Positions 22,001 through 24,169 of a stretch of 24,169 nt of DNA are shown in pieces. The position numbers and the translations under genes are program-made. The stretch comes from Rhodocyclaceae bacterium UBA1310 (lineage in GTDB: Bacteria > Pseudomonadota > Gammaproteobacteria > Burkholderiales > Rhodocyclaceae): the NCBI GenBank assembly GCA_002307175.1, contig DBTS01000110.1, forward strand, positions 1 to 24,169, given 5' to 3'. Every line of letters begins with the position of its first letter. Positions within the stretch are counted from its first letter, which is position 1. Under the pieces are notes generated by a model that was not told the origin of the DNA, ran no database searches, and saw only the letters and a program-made list of their open reading frames with translations.

Positions 22001-24169
22001 ATGCCCCCACAGTTCCCAAAGCTCTCTATGCAAGCCGACCGTACTGCCGAACTCAAAGCCCTGCTCGCCGAGCGCATCCTGATCCTTGATGGCGGCATGG
22101 GTACCATGATCCAGCAATACAGGCTCGCTGAAGGCGACTATCGTGGCGTGCGTTTTGCCGATCATCCGCGGGATCTCAAGGGTAATAACGATCTGCTGGT
22201 GCTCACCCGCCCTGATGTGGTGAGAGAGATCCATCGCAAGTATCTTGAGGCAGGTGCAGACATCATCGAGACCTGTACCTTCAATGCCACGCGCGTCTCC
22301 CAGGCCGAATACGGACTGGAGGACGTAGCCTATGAGCTGAATGTGGCAGGCGCCCGCCTGGTGCGTGAGCTGTGCGACGAGCTGACCGCGCAGAATCCGG
22401 CCAAGCCCCGTTTCTGTGCCGGCGTCATCGGGCCGACCTCGCGTACCCTGTCGATTTCGCCAGATGTGAATGACCCCGGTTTCCGCAGCATCAGTTTCGA
22501 TACCCTGGCTGAGGACTATTACCAGTCTGCCAAGGCACTGATGGAAGGTGGCGCCGATCTGCTGCTGATCGAAACGGTGTTCGATACGCTGAACGCCAAG
22601 GCGGCGGTGTTTGCCGTGGAGAAACTCTTCGAGGATCTGGGGCGCAGCCTGCCAATCATGATTTCCGGCACCATTACGGATGCATCCGGGCGCACGCTGT
22701 CCGGGCAGACGGCAACGGCCTTCTGGAATTCCCTCAAGCATGCCAGACCAATTTCCTTCGGCCTCAACTGCGCACTGGGCGCCAAGGAACTGCGCCAGTA
22801 TGTCGCCGAACTTTCGGCAGTCTGCGATACCCATATCTCGGCCCACCCGAATGCGGGCCTGCCCAATCCGCTCGCACCCACGGGGTACGACGAAACGCCG
22901 GAGATGCTGGCAGGCGATATCGAGGAATGGGCACGCAGCGGGCTGCTCAACATCGTCGGTGGCTGTTGCGGAACGACCCCGGCACACATCGCCAGGCTGG
23001 CTGTGGTAGTTTCAGCGATCAAGCCGCGCGTGGTGCCGCAGATCGAACCGCAGTTGCGCCTGGCCGGGCTGGAGCCGTTTGCTGTAGGGCCGGAAAGCCT
23101 TTTCGTGAATGTCGGCGAGCGTAACAACGTCACCGGCTCACGGGTGTTCGCCAAGATGATCATCGAAGGGCGTTTCGATGACGCCCTGAGCGTGGCGCGC
23201 CAGCAGGTTGAAAACGGTGCGCAGGTCATCGACATCAACATGGATGAGGCGATGCTCGATTCGAAGGCTTCGATGGAGCGCTTCCTCAAGCTCATCGCCG
23301 CCGAGCCTGATATCGCCAAGGTGCCCATCATGCTCGACTCCTCCAAATGGGAGGTGATCGAAGAGGGGCTCAAGTGCATCCAGGGCAAGGGCATCGTCAA
23401 TTCGATCTCGATGAAGGAAGGCGAGGAAGCCTTTCTTGAGCACGCCCGCCTGTGCATGCGCTACGGCGCAGCGGCCATCGTCATGGCCTTTGATGAAAAG
23501 GGTCAGGCCGACACCTATCAGCGCAAGATCGATATCTGCAAGCGCGCCTACGATCTGCTTGTGGGAATCGGGTTCCCGCCTGAAGACATCATTTTCGATG
23601 CCAATATCTTCGCGATTGCCACCGGTATCGAAGAACACAACAACTACGCCGTCGATTTCATCGAGGCCGTGCGCTGGATCCGTGAGAATCTGCCGTATGC
23701 GAAGACCAGCGGCGGCGTCTCGAATGTGAGTTTCTCGTTCCGTGGCAATGATCCGGTGCGCGAGGCGATCCATACCGTATTCCTGTATCACGCCATCAGG
23801 GCCGGGCTGACGATGGGTATCGTCAATGCCGGACAGCTTGGCGTGTATGACAATCTTGATCCGGTGCTGCGCGAAAAGGTGGAGGATGTGGTGCTCAACC
23901 GCCATCCTGACGCCGGTGAGCGCCTGGTTGAGATCGCCCAGAGCGTCAAGGGGCAGGCCAAGGAAAACACCCAGGATCTGGCGTGGCGCGCACTGCCGGT
24001 CGAAGATCGTCTGTCGCATGCGCTCGTCAAGGGCATCACGCAGTGGGTGGTTGAAGATACCGAAGAGGTGCGCGCGCGCTTTGCCGCAGAAGGCAAGCCG
24101 CCACTCACCGTGATTGAAGGTCCGCTGATGGCGGGTATGGCTGTGGTGGGCGATCTGTTTGGCGCGGGC
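22001..24169 (+). CDS. metH: Cobalamin-dependent methionine synthase, 5' part
   Basis: MetH transfers a methyl group from methyltetrahydrofolate to homocysteine through cobalamin. The visible 723 residues (of about 1,230) contain the homocysteine-binding barrel (about 15-340; LDGGMGTMIQQY, GADIIETCTFNAT, and zinc ligands Cys257, Cys322 and Cys323 in NCALGAKE and GGCCGTT), the folate-binding barrel (about 365-640; NVGERNNVTGS, MLDSSKWEVIEEGL, SGGVSNVSFSFRGN) and the start of the cobalamin cap domain, where the window cuts it at PLMAGMAVVGDLFGAG. The ATG at 22001 has GGAG 7 bases upstream. The gene is controlled by the SAH riboswitch; no cobalamin riboswitch is visible. Confidence 0.97.
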   Translation, partial: MPPQFPKLSMQADRTAELKALLAERILILDGGMGTMIQQYRLAEGDYRGVRFADHPRDLKGNNDLLVLTRPDVVREIHRKYLEAGADIIETCTFNATRVSQAEYGLEDVAYELNVAGARLVRELCDELTAQNPAKPRFCAGVIGPTSRTLSISPDVNDPGFRSISFDTLAEDYYQSAKALMEGGADLLLIETVFDTLNAKAAVFAVEKLFEDLGRSLPIMISGTITDASGRTLSGQTATAFWNSLKHARPISFGLNCALGAKELRQYVAELSAVCDTHISAHPNAGLPNPLAPTGYDETPEMLAGDIEEWARSGLLNIVGGCCGTTPAHIARLAVVVSAIKPRVVPQIEPQLRLAGLEPFAVGPESLFVNVGERNNVTGSRVFAKMIIEGRFDDALSVARQQVENGAQVIDINMDEAMLDSKASMERFLKLIAAEPDIAKVPIMLDSSKWEVIEEGLKCIQGKGIVNSISMKEGEEAFLEHARLCMRYGAAAIVMAFDEKGQADTYQRKIDICKRAYDLLVGIGFPPEDIIFDANIFAIATGIEEHNNYAVDFIEAVRWIRENLPYAKTSGGVSNVSFSFRGNDPVREAIHTVFLYHAIRAGLTMGIVNAGQLGVYDNLDPVLREKVEDVVLNRHPDAGERLVEIAQSVKGQAKENTQDLAWRALPVEDRLSHALVKGITQWVVEDTEEVRARFAAEGKPPLTVIEGPLMAGMAVVGDLFGAG

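Noticed and set aside
21965..22987. 340-codon minus-strand frame opposite metH
   Set aside because: Antisense shadow of the conserved homocysteine-binding domain, which is clearly coding on the plus strand.

Overview
The window looks like chromosomal DNA of a betaproteobacterium. The GC content is high by eye, the protein sequences are proteobacterial, there is an S-adenosylhomocysteine (SAH) riboswitch in front of metH, and mutT/thiE-type and yacG genes lie at one locus. A Rhodocyclales-like host is my best guess, but this is inference and the genus cannot be set from the window. It is mostly core metabolism. I see no tRNA, rRNA, insertion sequence, phage gene or CRISPR array, and no gene-free stretch longer than 300 bases.

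Layout, left to right. (1) 1-1426, minus: 5' part of a transketolase gene, divergent from the next block. (2) 1710-5801, plus: rsmE (16S rRNA methyltransferase), argA (N-acetylglutamate synthase), a membrane PAS-PAS-GGDEF diguanylate cyclase and yacG (small zinc protein), tightly packed. (3) 5815-10113, minus: a probable four-gene operon reading DUF815 ATPase, MutT-ThiE fusion, then two paralogous membrane-anchored proteins of unknown function that end against yacG. (4) 10392-14606, plus: ppdK (pyruvate, phosphate dikinase) with a clear intrinsic terminator, then mltA (lytic transglycosylase lipoprotein), whose likely promoter overlaps the terminator T-tract. (5) 14693-21016, minus: a complete branched-chain amino acid-type ABC transporter (livK, livH, livM, livG, livF) followed by an acyl-CoA thioesterase that overlaps livF by 4 bases, and an AEC-family permease. 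A hairpin terminator sits between livK and livH. (6) 21275-24169, plus: a small lipoprotein with two BamE-like repeats, then a promoter, an SAH riboswitch and the 5' part of metH (cobalamin-dependent methionine synthase).

Regulation. The best-supported regulatory element is the SAH riboswitch (about 21798-21898). A consensus -10 box lies immediately upstream, so the aptamer begins at or next to the predicted transcription start. Downstream sequence can form a helix that competes with the aptamer's pseudoknot. The 258-base gap between livK and the lipoprotein gene holds a possible sigma-54-type promoter and a set of direct and inverted repeats.

The least explained part is the tandem pair at 5815-8259. 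The two proteins are clearly homologous but diverged, apart from a short segment just after the membrane helix that is nearly identical in protein and about 89% identical in DNA. I found no convincing new multi-gene system. The paralogue pair and the riboswitch expression platform are the best candidates for follow-up.
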